From: Mastacembelus armatus
Taxonomy: Eukaryota; Chordata; Actinopteri; Synbranchiformes; Mastacembelidae
Assembly: GCF_900324485.2 (NCBI RefSeq)
Contig: NC_046645.1
Location: 12,303,824 to 12,367,823 of the forward strand
Reading direction: 5' to 3'
Length of the DNA stretch: 64,000 nucleotides
This document shows positions 1 to 12,108 of the stretch, piece after piece. Position 1 is the stretch's first letter. Every line of letters begins with the position of its first letter. The translations under genes and the position numbers were made by a program. The notes under the pieces were generated by a model. The model searched no databases, was not told where the DNA came from, and worked only from the letters and a program-made list of their open reading frames with translations.

Positions 1-1276
1 TTTGTTTAAACTTGTTTTCTTTGTGATTACAAAGCATATTGAGAGCTTCATTTCATTTCAGATTCATTTCAGATTCATGAGTCAAATACCTTGTGTGTCC
101 AACAGATTTGGCCTATAACCATGATGGTGACTCTTTGTTTTAGCAAACATTGTACTTAGGGTACAAGGGTTTATTTTATTTTATGTTATTTTATATCTGT
201 TTTTGTCTTTTCTACCCAATAGGTTATTGAATTGCAAGATACTAGTATTGTACTGTATGTTTTTAGAAAATATTAAATAAATAAGTTTGTTAAATGACAA
301 AATAGTTAATTCAATTTTTGTGTAGCCAAAGTTCTGTCCATCTGAGATGCAGCTGTGCTGTTCCTCATGGGCCCCATCCCATCCTCACAATAGTGCACTT
401 ATGTAAAAATTGTCAATGCCCCCCTAGTACAGGCCCCATTTCCAAACCAAAGGACCTCAGTCATGTCCACATACTGTAGATCCCATACACACTGATTAGC
501 CACAACATTATTAACGCTGGCACGTAAAGTGAATAACATTAAAATTTCAAAGTCTGGCTTAGGTCTCTAACCGTCACCATTTGTGTCTGTTCTGCAACTA
601 GCAAGCCCACAAATCTAAAGGCCCCAGCCTCCACCTTTTCGCCCATTATTCACATAAACGGTCTGACAGCAATGGGTTTTTCCCAACATCCCTAACTTAG
701 AGAGTGCTTTGCAGCGAAGTACTACCGCACCCTCCCCCTCCCTCCCAAGGATGGGTTAACAGTAAAACTAGTGGGCGGGTACCACCAGGCCACCTAGCCA
801 GCAGCCGACCCCGAGGCCTAGCTCCCAACTGTTAATAAAGAGGTTAACGTTTGCGTGTATTTGGGTGTACAATAAATGTTCTGTTACTGTTGCTAAGGGC
901 ATTTTTTTTCTTCTGTGGTACAGCTGACCCCTGCCGCTCATAAGGCAGCCATGGCAGTGTTTGCACACGCATCCCACCACGCTGGTGAGAGCAAGCATGC
1001 CAAGTACAAGCAGCACACATCCTCACCCCACTTTCACATCTCCACGCTTATCTCAGCTGGGCCCTCTAGAGGCGGCTTGTCCACAAGAGAACCCGTAGCA
1101 ATAAAGGGTGTTGTGGCAAAAAACCTTTGGGTGACCAATAAAGAGAGTGCAGACAGACTGTCTTTTTCAGAATATATTTCTTGCAAGAAAGGACCAGAAC
1201 ACACACTAGAACACAATCAGAGTCTTCCCCAGTTGCTCAGCTCCTACTGGGCTCAGGCCGCTACTTAAACAGACAT
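1..1276. other. Non-coding flank in duplication copy 1
   Basis: No gene is supported here. The short open frames lack recognisable domains and recur in copy 2 simply because the DNA is duplicated. Part of it (about 760-1270) is less AT-rich and contains several AATAAA motifs, which may mean an old unclassified interspersed repeat. I cannot name it. Confidence 0.5.
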
Positions 1277-1432
1277 GTGAAGTGAAAGTGAAAGTGAAAG
1301 TGAAAGTGACTTAACTGGCCAAGTATGGTGACCCATACTCGGAATTTGTGCTCTGCATTTAACCCAATCCCAAGTGCACACACACAGCAAGTGAACACAC
1401 ACACCGTGCACACACACCCGGGGCAGTGCAAA
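1277..1432 (-). repeat. 3' part of a tRNA-derived SINE with a GTGAAA simple-repeat tail
   Basis: About five GTGAAA units (1277-1310) are followed by GTGACCCATACTCGG, CTCTGCATTTAACCC and a run of CACACA. The same arrangement occurs in the fuller copy at 18861-19131, whose reverse strand has A-box and B-box motifs. This copy lacks the tRNA head. The hexamer run would be the element's 3' tail on the minus strand. The exact family is unassigned. Confidence 0.6.
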
Positions 1433-1774
1433 GTAAATCAAATAATCATTCACATAATCAGATACAGAGTAGACACAAAGTTATTCCCTAATAAGGCTAT
1501 TTTCCAAAATCCTATATTTTCATTCGATAGTTAACCCTCCATTCTGGGTGTGCTCTGTTATACTTGTCCCTTCCTCACGCCTAGTGTCCTAAGGAACCTT
1601 TCTCCCAGATACTCCTCACCAACATCCTTAAGAACACTGTGTCCCTTTGTACCAGACTATACTAGACTATACTAAACATGAGATATGACTATGAAAACAC
1701 ATCAGCTCCTTAGTAAACTCTGTGAATCAACCTGTAAAAATCAAGAATACAGTGACACCTGATAAAAATCAAAA
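1433..1774. other. Non-coding spacer between SINE fragment and LTR
   Basis: No gene, RNA or repeat that I can recognise. It is duplicated unchanged at 10410-10751. Confidence 0.5.
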
Positions 1775-1779
1775 TCGGT

Positions 1780-2723
1780 TGTCATATCCCCGAAACTAGG
1801 CTTCCGGTTCGGGGATTTTATTTTGAAGGGACAAGGGGAAATGTTTTGGGTGCTCTGTCCTGAGCTTGGTTTGATTACTGATCTGTGTCACCTGCGGACC
1901 TGGCTTAAGTAGCAGGGATCGTGGGGACACAGATCGCCGGATTGTTTGTTCGCATTACTCCCGTGAGGATTCACGTTCCGGCAGTATATGCTCGGTGGTT
2001 AATTGTTTGCTTTGATCGGAGGAATCATCAGCTTACGGCAAGTGACTTTTCATTCTTTTCGGTGACTGTGTTAGACCCTTCTCGAGGAAGCCGATTAGCT
2101 CCCGGCACTACTGGAGATCGGAGGAGTCACCAATGTGACCAGCGTTTTTCTGTTCTTTTGGTTAAGTGGATACGGCTCGGAGGAGCTAGCTATGGACCTT
2201 GCACTGTACTATCGGACCCACGGAGAGGAATAGACTCGGCGTGGGGGACGCTTTCTCTCTAGTGGATTACTATTTTGACTGTTCGTTGACACTAAACAGG
2301 CACCTATTGTGCTCCCCGCTCCGGAGGAGGTTCAGGTGCGAGAACTGTTTCTGTTGCTGTGTCTTTCCTTTATTAACCTGGTTCTCTTATCTGTTTCCTG
2401 TTTTCCGAGCCTGGAGAGAGCCCGGCCTCTGGTAGGCCCCAGAGGGACCCATACACCGTCAGATATTGCTCTGCGGACCCGAGACGGACATATCACCTCC
2501 ATCTCCGAGAACCAGCCCGGCTGTACCGGTACTGGCCGTCGGAGAAACCACCACCTGCCGACTCTTCTTGGATCATCACTCATCACCATTGGCCTTCAAC
2601 CACGATCCACATTTCATTCATTGTACTGCATTTAATAAACCTTGGTATACTCTGCTTCAGTGTCCTGGGTACTTGTGTTAGACGGGGTTGTGATCCATAC
2701 AAATTGATACACAAATCATGACA
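1780..2723. mobile_element. Solo LTR (fossil retroelement), copy 1
   Basis: The 944-base segment begins TGTCAT and ends ATGACA, the TG...CA inverted ends of an LTR. It is flanked by the perfect 5-base target duplication TCGGT (1775-1779 and 2724-2728). A polyadenylation-type AATAAA lies near 2634. No internal region (gag, pol) is present on either side, so this is a solo LTR left by recombination. The 5-base duplication fits Ty3/Gypsy-like or retrovirus-like elements; I cannot choose the family firmly. It inserted before the segmental duplication, since the copy at 10757-11700 has the same target duplication. Confidence 0.85.
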
Positions 2724-2728
2724 TCGGT

Positions 2729-4322
2729 AAGAATAATCAATCATTGAAAATCATTTTTCGATTACATGGGTCAGTGTCTCCACACACCAACCTCATCTCC
2801 ACTCTGCCTATTGCCCCCTTCCCTTCCTAGCCACCATTCTGCAGGGTTCCATAAGTCTTGACTCACACAGATGCTATGGGTGAATATACATGAGTGGACG
2901 ACGAGGGGGGTTACTTTTCCAAAGTGCAAACTTCTTCATTTTCTCCTCAGGGATCAAGAAATCACTATAATTTTTGACTTCTAGCTCACTAGCTGGCTTC
3001 TGGACCCATACCTGGAGTGCATGGAGACAGCTCTGGAAACCCTGAGGAGATGGGAAATAAGGGAGCTGTTTCTTACCCTGATGACCTGAGGCAGGAGTTT
3101 TCCCCAAGGCAATCTTACATCAATCGCATCGGTCTACTGATGCCTCCCTCACTGAGACGTGAGGGTGTTATGACTGCCCAGTCAGCAGCACGCATAAACG
3201 GGCGAAAGAATGTGGGTGTGGACCCCTGCCATAGGGACTCTTTCAAATGAGCCGTGCCAATCACAGCGGTTTAACTGTAATGGGGCAGGCTTTACGCTCC
3301 CGTCGTCCAATCAGATTTAACCCTCAGGGGTCGACAAACACGAGTGTTTTGTGGCATCTTCTCCTGATAATGCTGAAATGAACTTAAATTACTCTGTCAG
3401 TCTTGATCGTACAGATAAGAGCAATATATCATTAGAATCTGTAAAAGGTCTACTTCTATTTGTAAACACTCATAATAGCAATAAAACCAATCCATATGAA
3501 AGTAAGGAGCGGTACGGTTTGTCCTGTCTCACCTCATTATAGCTAATGTGATTCCACCTCGCACTGAGCACACTGTTCATATGGAAATAATCTGAGGTGA
3601 GCCAGATAATTATGTGCACGCCTCCGAGAAGTGGCATAAAATTTCAAGCTTCATTATAGAATTTACTCACTTTTTCTGTGCGTTTGGAGGATGGCACGTT
3701 GTGCAGGTGAAGAAGCATTTTGTATGGTTTCGGACAGTAAAAAAATTTATTTTCTTCTCGAACTTGACAAAATCTTGCACATACACACTGACTTGTTCGG
3801 AACTTTGCTCTATGCCAGCTCCAACTGTGTATTCTCATGTGTTTACAACAATAACAACAACAGTGATTCACTAGCATCCCTGCGCTATGGTACACCATTG
3901 ACTTATCTCACTGTCGGCTTTGCTCACGTCATATCGTTCTTTTCTCTGATTGGTTTATTCTGTGTCCATTAGCCTGCCCCCTGGAAGTCGATCTCAGCCA
4001 AAGCGATTCCAGACTAATTCTTTGTGTAGAACAGAAAAAGAGTCTGGCTGGCCAGACCAATGAATCTCATCCAATATTGATGTCAAAATATAAAGAGATG
4101 AATTCTGTCACATTTTAGATTTTTTACTTCTATTTTTTAACACAGAATGAAAATGTAATTATAAATGAAACGATATCTTAAAAGGATATTCACAAAATTT
4201 CAAGATAACATAATACTAACAACATCAGAACAAATGCAAAATAAAGTAAATTTTGAAGTTTGGAACAACAAGAAGATGAAATGTTTATATCCTATTTCCA
4301 AACCTCAGAAACTGTACTAGGA
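2729..4322. other. Intergenic DNA 3' of gene A, with an indel-rich stretch
   Basis: No gene is supported. From about 2930 to 3520 the two duplication copies differ by many single-base insertions and deletions, although the DNA on both sides is almost identical (compare 11890-12680). Bases 3560-4060 are well conserved between copies and look like interspersed-repeat DNA (inverted GGCTGGCC near 4045), not classified. Confidence 0.5.
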
Positions 4323-7300
4323 TTAATTTTTGTTCATCAGATGTTTCTTGGTGTTCTTCTCTGGCTTAAACAAAATGATGAAACACTTTGGAGCAAATAT
4401 ACACAATATTAGCCCAAAACTGGAGGCCAGAATGGCAAATATCTCCACAGCCACAGTAAACTTCCCAGGAGAGCTGACATATGCTGGGATAAAAGTGATC
4501 CAGACTGCACAGAATATCAGCATGCTGAAGGTGATAAACTTGGCTTCATTAAAATTATCAGGCAGTTTCCGGGCCAGGACAGCTAACACAAAGCAAAAGA
4601 CAGCCAGCAGGCCTATGTACCCGAGCACAGCCCAGAACCCAATAGCTGAGCCTAACGCACACTCCAGGATGATTCTTTCTTTGTATATGGTGAAGTTTTT
4701 CATTGGAAAAGGGGGACTAACAATCAACCAAACAGTACATATTAAAACTTGGATAAATGTAAATAATATTACAGTCATTCTTTGCTGGGTAGGACCAAAC
4801 CATTTCATGACATTACTACCTGGAAGTGTAGCTTTGAAGGCCATTAACACCACCATAGTTTTCCCCAGAACACAAGAGATACAGAGGACAAAGGTGATCC
4901 CAAACGCTGTGTGGCGCAGCATGCAGGACCACTCAGAGGGTGCTCCAATGAAAGTTAATGAACATAAGAAACACAGAGTCAGGGAGAAGAGCAGCAGGAA
5001 GCTCAGCTCAGAGTTGTTGGCCCTGACAATCGGGGATGTTCTGTGTTGAAAGAATATAGTCGCTGTTATAATGGCCAGACAGGCACCACCAACTGAGAAC
5101 GTAGCCAGGATGACTCCCAGGATCTCACTGAAGGAAAGAAACTCTACAGGCTTGGGAAAACATGTGTCTTTCTCTGCATTAGGCCAGAACTCATTGGGAC
5201 AAGGGAAACAATCAGTGGAATCTGAAAATATAAATCAAAAAGGACCTTTAGCAGTCACATCATTGATGTGGTGATATACATGAGAAAACAATGGATTTTA
5301 CCTGTAGCATTGCTAATCTCTCCCTCAGGACATGGTACACAATCATAACAGCAGATGGGTTTTCCTTTCTGCAGCACTTTATGAGTTCCTTTAGGACAGC
5401 TGTCAGTGCACACTGACACAGGAACCTGACGGACACAATACACAATGACAGAATCACACAGATATGCAGTTTTGATACAACAGCTGATATGACTCAGTTC
5501 ACCAATGTTGAATATATCTCTGTTCCTCACTTGTGTCCTGCCTTCCACCCAGGTGATGTTCCTGTTGATATGGAACTCCTGGCCCAGTGGCAGTGATGCA
5601 TCATATTGCCCTACTGTCACAAACACAATGCTGCCACTCTCACTTTTCTGCCAGTTAACCAGCTCATATGTGGCCACAGGATCCCCATTGGCATCAAATG
5701 ACACAGGATAACCATTTTGGGAAAAGTTTACTTTCTTCAGATGAGTAAGAACCTGTGAGGACAATGAGTGAGGAATAGCAAAAAACTGTGTAAAATAAAT
5801 AAGAATAGTTCTTAATTTCATAAAAGTGACATCATTGCTAAAGAAGGGTATTGGCTTCTTCAATTATTCACTTTAACTGACCTGTTTGGACTCTATCCTG
5901 CTGAGTCTGTCACACTGAGAATTAGTCTCCTGACACAATGCATTATGAATGGCATGTGCTATTGCATAAACAGCCTTGTACACCATGTTAGTGATTCGGA
6001 GCTGAGATGTGTCAGTGTACGGGTTCTGGAGTTTCTGTATGTCCTCGGTTCCATCACACACATTTTTGTCTGTGGCAGCACCTACAAACATACAGAGATT
6101 TTAGTTTTGACAATTATCTACACATCCATTCTCTATTGCTTATCCTTCACAGTTGGACTTGACTGACACATGGGCTGAGATACAGAGACAAACAACAACT
6201 CACACTCACATTCACCAATTAACCTAATCATAATCTGCATGTGTTTGCACTGTGTGGGGGAAGTCAGAGTACCTAAAGAAAACCCCTGATACATGTGTAG
6301 AACATGTAAACTCCACACAGAAAGACCACCTATAACCATCTTACTGTGAGGTGACAATGCTAACTAACATGTCACCATGTCACCCACTATGACTATCATA
6401 TTACTTTAGTATTCATTTTTCTGTTTTTATATTTTGCTCTGTTACTGAATATTAAGGAGATCAGAATGTGATTTGCACAAAACTATATATGTATATTTTT
6501 CTAATTCTTTGTGAAACTTGTACACCATGCCGTTTTTAACTTTAGATATGTCAGCTCACATTAACATTAAAATATGAGTGATCTGAAAGTCATCAAGTCA
6601 ACAGAATGACATAACATAAATAAAACATCTACACTAACTGATACATGATATTCATAATCTTTATTTATAATTTTTTCTGTAGACTGTTTTATACACCATT
6701 ATATAAAGTGAGATTTTTCAGACATCCACCTTAGGTGGACTTCATGTCTTTTTTCATTACAGTCAAATAAAAGTTTGAGGTTGGTCTTAAACTACTTTAT
6801 CATGAGGGTCAATTTAAGAATTCAACAAACAAAACAACTACAACACAGTATAATATAAAAAAGTCAGATGTCTCTCACTTTTTTCCAGTCTGCAGTTGAA
6901 TGCACTCTCCCAGAACTCAGTAAGAATTGGGGAGGCTGCCACTTTAGTGGGAGAGAGATCCAACAGGAAGTTTCTCAGACCTGGGATGACAGATTTCTGA
7001 ATCCCAAATCCGATGGCTCCATCACAGAAGGTGAAGTGATGCATGTCTGGGTGAGTTACCCAGGCCTCACTGCCTATCCACTGACGAGGTGGGGAAGGTT
7101 CACGAGACAGCTCCTCCAAAAGAATCTTCATGTCTCCAGATGCTGCAAATGCAACAACAACTATAGCTGTTGACCTGGAGACACATTACAGTGCATTTTA
7201 TTATACCAAGGCAAGCACACATCTGTTTCAAATATTTCTTACAATGACCAACACAAAAAGTAGTTATTTTTTAGAGTCGTTGAATCTGAAGTATTCTCTC

Positions 7301-8639
7301 ACTGAGTAGGCTATTTTTATTATATGCAAGCAACAAACATGAAAATGATACCATGTCAATTTGCCATAAAACCGTTACATATTTCTAGCTTCGTTTTTTC
7401 TTTGTGTCCATATGTGTGTGTGTATGTGTGTGCACACAGGACAAGAACACAAGCAAAATCAGAGATGTAGAAACCTGCGGATAACATCAGCCACTCTCTG
7501 GATCCTGCTACGTGGGTTGGTCCGATAGAAAGATTCAGAGTATTCAACACAGATCCCCTCTTTGTGTGCTGCCTCCAGAAAAGATGCCATGCCATTATTT
7601 CCATAATCTGAATCTGACCGGACAGCACCTATCCAAGTCCAGCCAAAGTGTTTCACCAGCTTGGCCAGAGCAGCAGCCTGGAAATGGTCACTGGGAATTG
7701 TTCTGAAGAAACTTGGGTACTGACGCTTATTGGATAGGCATGCACAAGTGGCAAAGTGACTCACCTGAAGGAAACAAAAGACAATACAGTATAATTCTGT
7801 AACAACAGAGTAAAAAAAAAAAAAAAAATCCAAAACACTTACTTGAGGAATATTAAAGGATCCAATGATGCGTGAAATGCTGATGGATGGTGTGGAACCA
7901 GTTTCACCAACAACAGCCATCACCATACCAGATTTTGAGCAGTTGTCACTGGTATAAAACTCAGGGTCCAGACCATTAGAAAGCTGAAATGCCACATGCA
8001 CCGCCATGGGCACTGAGGCACATGAGTCATAGATCTGATAACCGAGCCTGATGCCTGGGAGCAGTTTTGTACTGTTGTTAATCTCCTCGATGGCAAAGAC
8101 CATTGCACGTGAAATGCGCAGTTCACGGGTGGCAATGCTGCACAGAGATACTTATATTACTGTTTTGATGCAAAGTACATGATAAAGATAATTCATAATT
8201 TTATAAGTAAATACTAAAAGCAGGAGAAATGCTATTCATAGCTTTTTGTTAGTACACATATGGTAATAACATAAATTAAATGAAAACATCTGTCCCACAC
8301 AACAAAACCACTTCTCCCCCTTACTTACCTCCCTGTGCACTTCAGTGGCTCAGGCACTGTGGTGTAGTTATGCTTCACTGCGTGCATGTTATAGTGTATA
8401 GAGAAAACACCCCCAATAACATAATCACCATCCATTGAGAAGGCAGAAGGAAGTGTGGTACCTTGCAGTTTACATTTCACAGATAAAGCCTCAGCACTGA
8501 CCCCAGCAGCAGCTCTAATCTCTGTGCACCCATCACTTTGTTTCAGACCATCCCCACAACCATTCAACGTAAGAGCTGAGTTCAACCCATAAAAACACAG
8601 AGCCAACCTCAGACCAATAAAGAGAAAAGAGATCTCCAT
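4323..8639 (-). CDS. Gene A: OlfC / V2R-like class C olfactory receptor, intact, 878 aa
   Basis: Eight exons, read right to left: 8329-8639, 7843-8137, 7475-7764, 6879-7174, 5882-6081, 5531-5752, 5302-5425, 4323-5221. Phases join cleanly (2,2,1,0,0,1 after each partial codon) and all junctions are GT-AG. The start at 8639 gives [14 protein letters not shown], a signal peptide, and matches gene B; an upstream in-frame ATG at 8660 is less likely. Residues about 20-530 form the venus-flytrap ligand domain, with amino-acid-pocket residues visible in GSTPS, RTIPSD, DSDYG and SEAW. Residues about 540-605 are the nine-cysteine NCD3G linker; the rest is seven-helix, ending in [18 protein letters not shown]. 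Expected to sense amino acids at the olfactory neuron surface (family knowledge). Exon layout differs from genes C-I: exons equivalent to their 3 and 4 are fused, as are 5 and the start of 6, and an extra intron splits exon 6. Confidence 0.93.
6118..6385 (-). repeat. Degraded tRNA-headed SINE in an intron of gene A
   Basis: On the minus strand it has the order of motifs seen in the SINE at 60182-60557: a GTTAGCATTG A-box-like head, CTTTCTGTGTGGAGTTTAC, GTGAGTGTGAGT, and a GGATG-type end. It is quite diverged. Relative to the copy in gene B it lacks 56 bases, which accounts for the offset change between the two duplication copies. Confidence 0.7.
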
Positions 8640-8977
8640 CCCAAAAGTGCATGTGAACATTAGTGCGTTTTTAGTGGTTTATATAGCTTTTCAGGTAATC
8701 CCTCCTTCTGCTGTAATCTTTCAAAAGACAGAGGATGTCTTTTCTAAGTTTTCTGTCTTTAAGTTCAAATATTTTATTTTGTTGGGCTGTATGTAGGTTG
8801 CACAGTATGGTTACTATAGTGTGTGCTGTATTTTACCAATTTAATTATCAGTTATCACCCACTTTTTCTTTTTCTCCCGATTGGGTGGAACTACAGAACA
8901 CTTTACACCAAAACAATCACACAGTGCCTGTATTTTTGTTTATATCTGTATGTCCATCAGAGCTTGTTTGCCTTTGT
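8640..8977 (-). promoter_or_regulatory. Upstream region and TATA box of gene A
   Basis: On the minus strand TATATAAA lies at 8685-8678, about 40 bases before the start codon, within AAAGCTATATAA. Gene B has the same core (GAAAGCTATATAAG at 17939-17926). The rest of the two upstream regions is only distantly similar (both contain TTTGTTGGGCTG) although the gene bodies are nearly identical. The conserved module found upstream of genes C-I is not seen here. Confidence 0.6.
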
Positions 8978-10253
8978 TTTGTTTAAACTTGTTTTCTTTG
9001 TGATTACAAAGCATATTGAGAGCTTCATTTCATTTCAGATTCATTTCAGATTCATGAGTCAAATACCTTGTGTGTCCAACAGATTTGGCCTATAACCATG
9101 ATGGTGACTCTTTGTTTTAGCAAACATTGTACTTAGGGTACAAGGGTTTATTTTATTTTATGTTATTTTATATCTGTTTTTGTCTTTTCTACCCAATAGG
9201 TTATTGAATTGCAAGATACTAGTATTGTACTGTATGTTTTTAGAAAATATTAAATAAATAAGTTTGTTAAATGACAAAATAGTTAATTCAATTTTTGTGT
9301 AGCCAAAGTTCTGTCCATCTGAGATGCAGCTGTGCTGTTCCTCATGGGCCCCATCCCATCCTCACAATAGTGCACTTATGTAAAAATTGTCAATGCCCCC
9401 CTAGTACAGGCCCCATTTCCAAACCAAAGGACCTCAGTCATGTCCACATACTGTAGATCCCATACACACTGATTAGCCACAACATTATTAACGCTGGCAC
9501 GTAAAGTGAATAACATTAAAATTTCAAAGTCTGGCTTAGGTCTCTAACCGTCACCATTTGTGTCTGTTCTGCAACTAGCAAGCCCACAAATCTAAAGGCC
9601 CCAGCCTCCACCTTTTCGCCCATTATTCACATAAACGGTCTGACAGCAATGGGTTTTTCCCAACATCCCTAACTTAGAGAGTGCTTTGCAGCGAAGTACT
9701 ACCGCACCCTCCCCCTCCCTCCCAAGGATGGGTTAACAGTAAAACTAGTGGGCGGGTACCACCAGGCCACCTAGCCAGCAGCCGACCCCGAGGCCTAGCT
9801 CCCAACTGTTAATAAAGAGGTTAACGTTTGCGTGTATTTGGGTGTACAATAAATGTTCTGTTACTGTTGCTAAGGGCATTTTTTTTCTTCTGTGGTACAG
9901 CTGACCCCTGCCGCTCATAAGGCAGCCATGGCAGTGTTTGCACACGCATCCCACCACGCTGGTGAGAGCAAGCATGCCAAGTACAAGCAGCACACATCCT
10001 CACCCCACTTTCACATCTCCACGCTTATCTCAGCTGGGCCCTCTAGAGGCGGCTTGTCCACAAGAGAACCCGTAGCAATAAAGGGTGTTGTGGCAAAAAA
10101 CCTTTGGGTGACCAATAAAGAGAGTGCAGACAGACTGTCTTTTTCAGAATATATTTCTTGCAAGAAAGGACCAGAACACACACTAGAACACAATCAGAGT
10201 CTTCCCCAGTTGCTCAGCTCCTACTGGGCTCAGGCCGCTACTTAAACAGACAT

Positions 10254-10409
10254 GTGAAGTGAAAGTGAAAGTGAAAGTGAAAGTGACTTAACTGGCCAAG
10301 TATGGTGACCCATACTCGGAATTTGTGCTCTGCATTTAACCCAATCCCAAGTGCACACACACAGCAAGTGAACACACACACCGTGCACACACACCCGGGG
10401 CAGTGCAAA
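10254..10409 (-). repeat. 3' part of tRNA-derived SINE, duplicated copy
   Basis: Same sequence as 1277-1432, carried along by the segmental duplication and not an independent insertion: the flanking DNA matches on both sides. Confidence 0.6.
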
Positions 10410-10756
10410 GTAAATCAAATAATCATTCACATAATCAGATACAGAGTAGACACAAAGTTATTCCCTAATAAGGCTATTTTCCAAAATCCTATATTTTCAT
10501 TCGATAGTTAACCCTCCATTCTGGGTGTGCTCTGTTATACTTGTCCCTTCCTCACGCCTAGTGTCCTAAGGAACCTTTCTCCCAGATACTCCTCACCAAC
10601 ATCCTTAAGAACACTGTGTCCCTTTGTACCAGACTATACTAGACTATACTAAACATGAGATATGACTATGAAAACACATCAGCTCCTTAGTAAACTCTGT
10701 GAATCAACCTGTAAAAATCAAGAATACAGTGACACCTGATAAAAATCAAAATCGGT

Positions 10757-11700
10757 TGTCATATCCCCGAAACTAGGCTTCCGGTTCGGGGATTTTATTT
10801 TGAAGGGACAAGGGGAAATGTTTTGGGTGCTCTGTCCTGAGCTTGGTTTGATTACTGATCTGTGTCACCTGCGGACCTGGCTTAAGTAGCAGGGATCGTG
10901 GGGACACAGATCGCCGGATTGTTTGTTCGCATTACTCCCGTGAGGATTCACGTTCCGGCAGTATATGCTCGGTGGTTAATTGTTTGCTTTGATCGGAGGA
11001 ATCATCAGCTTACGGCAAGTGACTTTTCATTCTTTTCGGTGACTGTGTTAGACCCTTCTCGAGGAAGCCGATTAGCTCCCGGCACTACTGGAGATCGGAG
11101 GAGTCACCAATGTGACCAGCGTTTTTCTGTTCTTTTGGTTAAGTGGATACGGCTCGGAGGAGCTAGCTATGGACCTTGCACTGTACTATCGGACCCACGG
11201 AGAGGAATAGACTCGGCGTGGGGGACGCTTTCTCTCTAGTGGATTACTATTTTGACTGTTCGTTGACACTAAACAGGCACATATTGTGCTCCCCGCTCCG
11301 GAGGAGGTTCAGGTGCGAGAACTGTTTCTGTTGCTGTGTCTTTCCTTTATTAACCTGGTTCTCTTATCTGTTTCCTGTTTTCCGAGCCTGGAGAGAGCCC
11401 GGCCTCTGGTAGGCCCCAGAGGGACCCATACACCGTCAGATATTGCTCTGCGGACCCGAGACGGACATATCACCTCCATCTCCGAGAACCAGCCCGGCTG
11501 TACCGGTACTGGCCGTCGGAGAAACCACCACCTGCCGACTCTTCTTGGATCATCACTCATCACCATTGGCCTTCAACCACGATCCACATTTCATTCATTG
11601 TACTGCATTTAATAAACCTTGGTATACTCTGCTTCAGTGTCCTGGGTACTTGTGTTAGACGGGGTTGTGATCCATACAAATTGATACACAAATCATGACA
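10757..11700. mobile_element. Solo LTR (fossil retroelement), copy 2
   Basis: Same 944-base LTR with TGTCAT...ATGACA ends and the same flanking TCGGT as at 1780-2723, hence copied with the host DNA. No internal retroelement sequence is attached. Confidence 0.85.
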
Positions 11701-11904
11701 TCGGTAAGAATAATCAATCATTGAAAATCATTTTTCGATTACATGGGTCAGTGTCTCCACACACCAACCTCATCTCCACTCTGCCTATTGCCCCCTTCCC
11801 TTCCTAGCCACCATTCTGCAGGGTTCCATAAGTCTTGACTCACACAGATGCTATGGGTGAATATACATGAGTGGACGACGAGGGGGGTTACTTTTCCAAA
11901 GTGC

Positions 11905-12108
11905 TAGCGTAGGATGCAACCATTCCTCTACACCCGTTATTTCCAGGCAATCGAGGGAGAGGAGTTTTTTGCTTGATTTGGAATAGCTTAGAAATCAGTG
12001 CAGGTCAGGAATCTTTTACATGGTCATGATGACCCAGATTTCACATTGCGTTTGCCAGAATGACTGGTTAATTTTGTAATATCTGACCCGACCATTCCCC
12101 AGTACAGG
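11905..12108. other. ~204-base segment present only in duplication copy 2
   Basis: Between the shared AAAGTGC (11898-11904) and the shared AAACTTCTTCATT (from about 12108) this copy has about 204 bases that copy 1 lacks (junction at 2927). No terminal repeats or target duplication are evident, so a deletion in copy 1 or an assembly difference is likelier than insertion of an element. Indels between copies cluster just downstream. Confidence 0.6.

Larger units (their letters stand above)
1..8639. repeat. First copy of a ~9 kb tandem segmental duplication (left end outside window)
   Basis: Bases 1 onward match 8978 onward at a constant offset of 8977 for about 2.9 kb, then at 9186, 9242 and finally 9236 as indels accumulate. 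The copy holds a flanking region, a solo LTR and receptor gene A. Similarity is nearly perfect in the first 2.9 kb (I found one substitution in the 944-base LTR), about 99% over the 3' half of the gene and lower over its 5' half. Close identity stops just upstream of the start codon of gene A. The left boundary is not visible, so the true unit may be longer. Confidence 0.93.

Noticed and set aside
915-1268. 117-codon open frame, also at 9892-10245
   Set aside because: Low complexity and no recognisable domain. It is conserved between copies only because the DNA was duplicated almost without change.
3317-3340. TTAACCCTCAGGGGTCGAC, like a piggyBac-type terminus next to a TTAA target
   Set aside because: No matching inverted end with a second TTAA was found nearby and no transposase is present. 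It also lies in the error-prone island.
4330-5049. 239-codon open frame on the plus strand
   Set aside because: It is antisense to the seven-helix exon of gene A, and the same shadow occurs opposite gene B. Its translation has no receptor or other recognisable feature.
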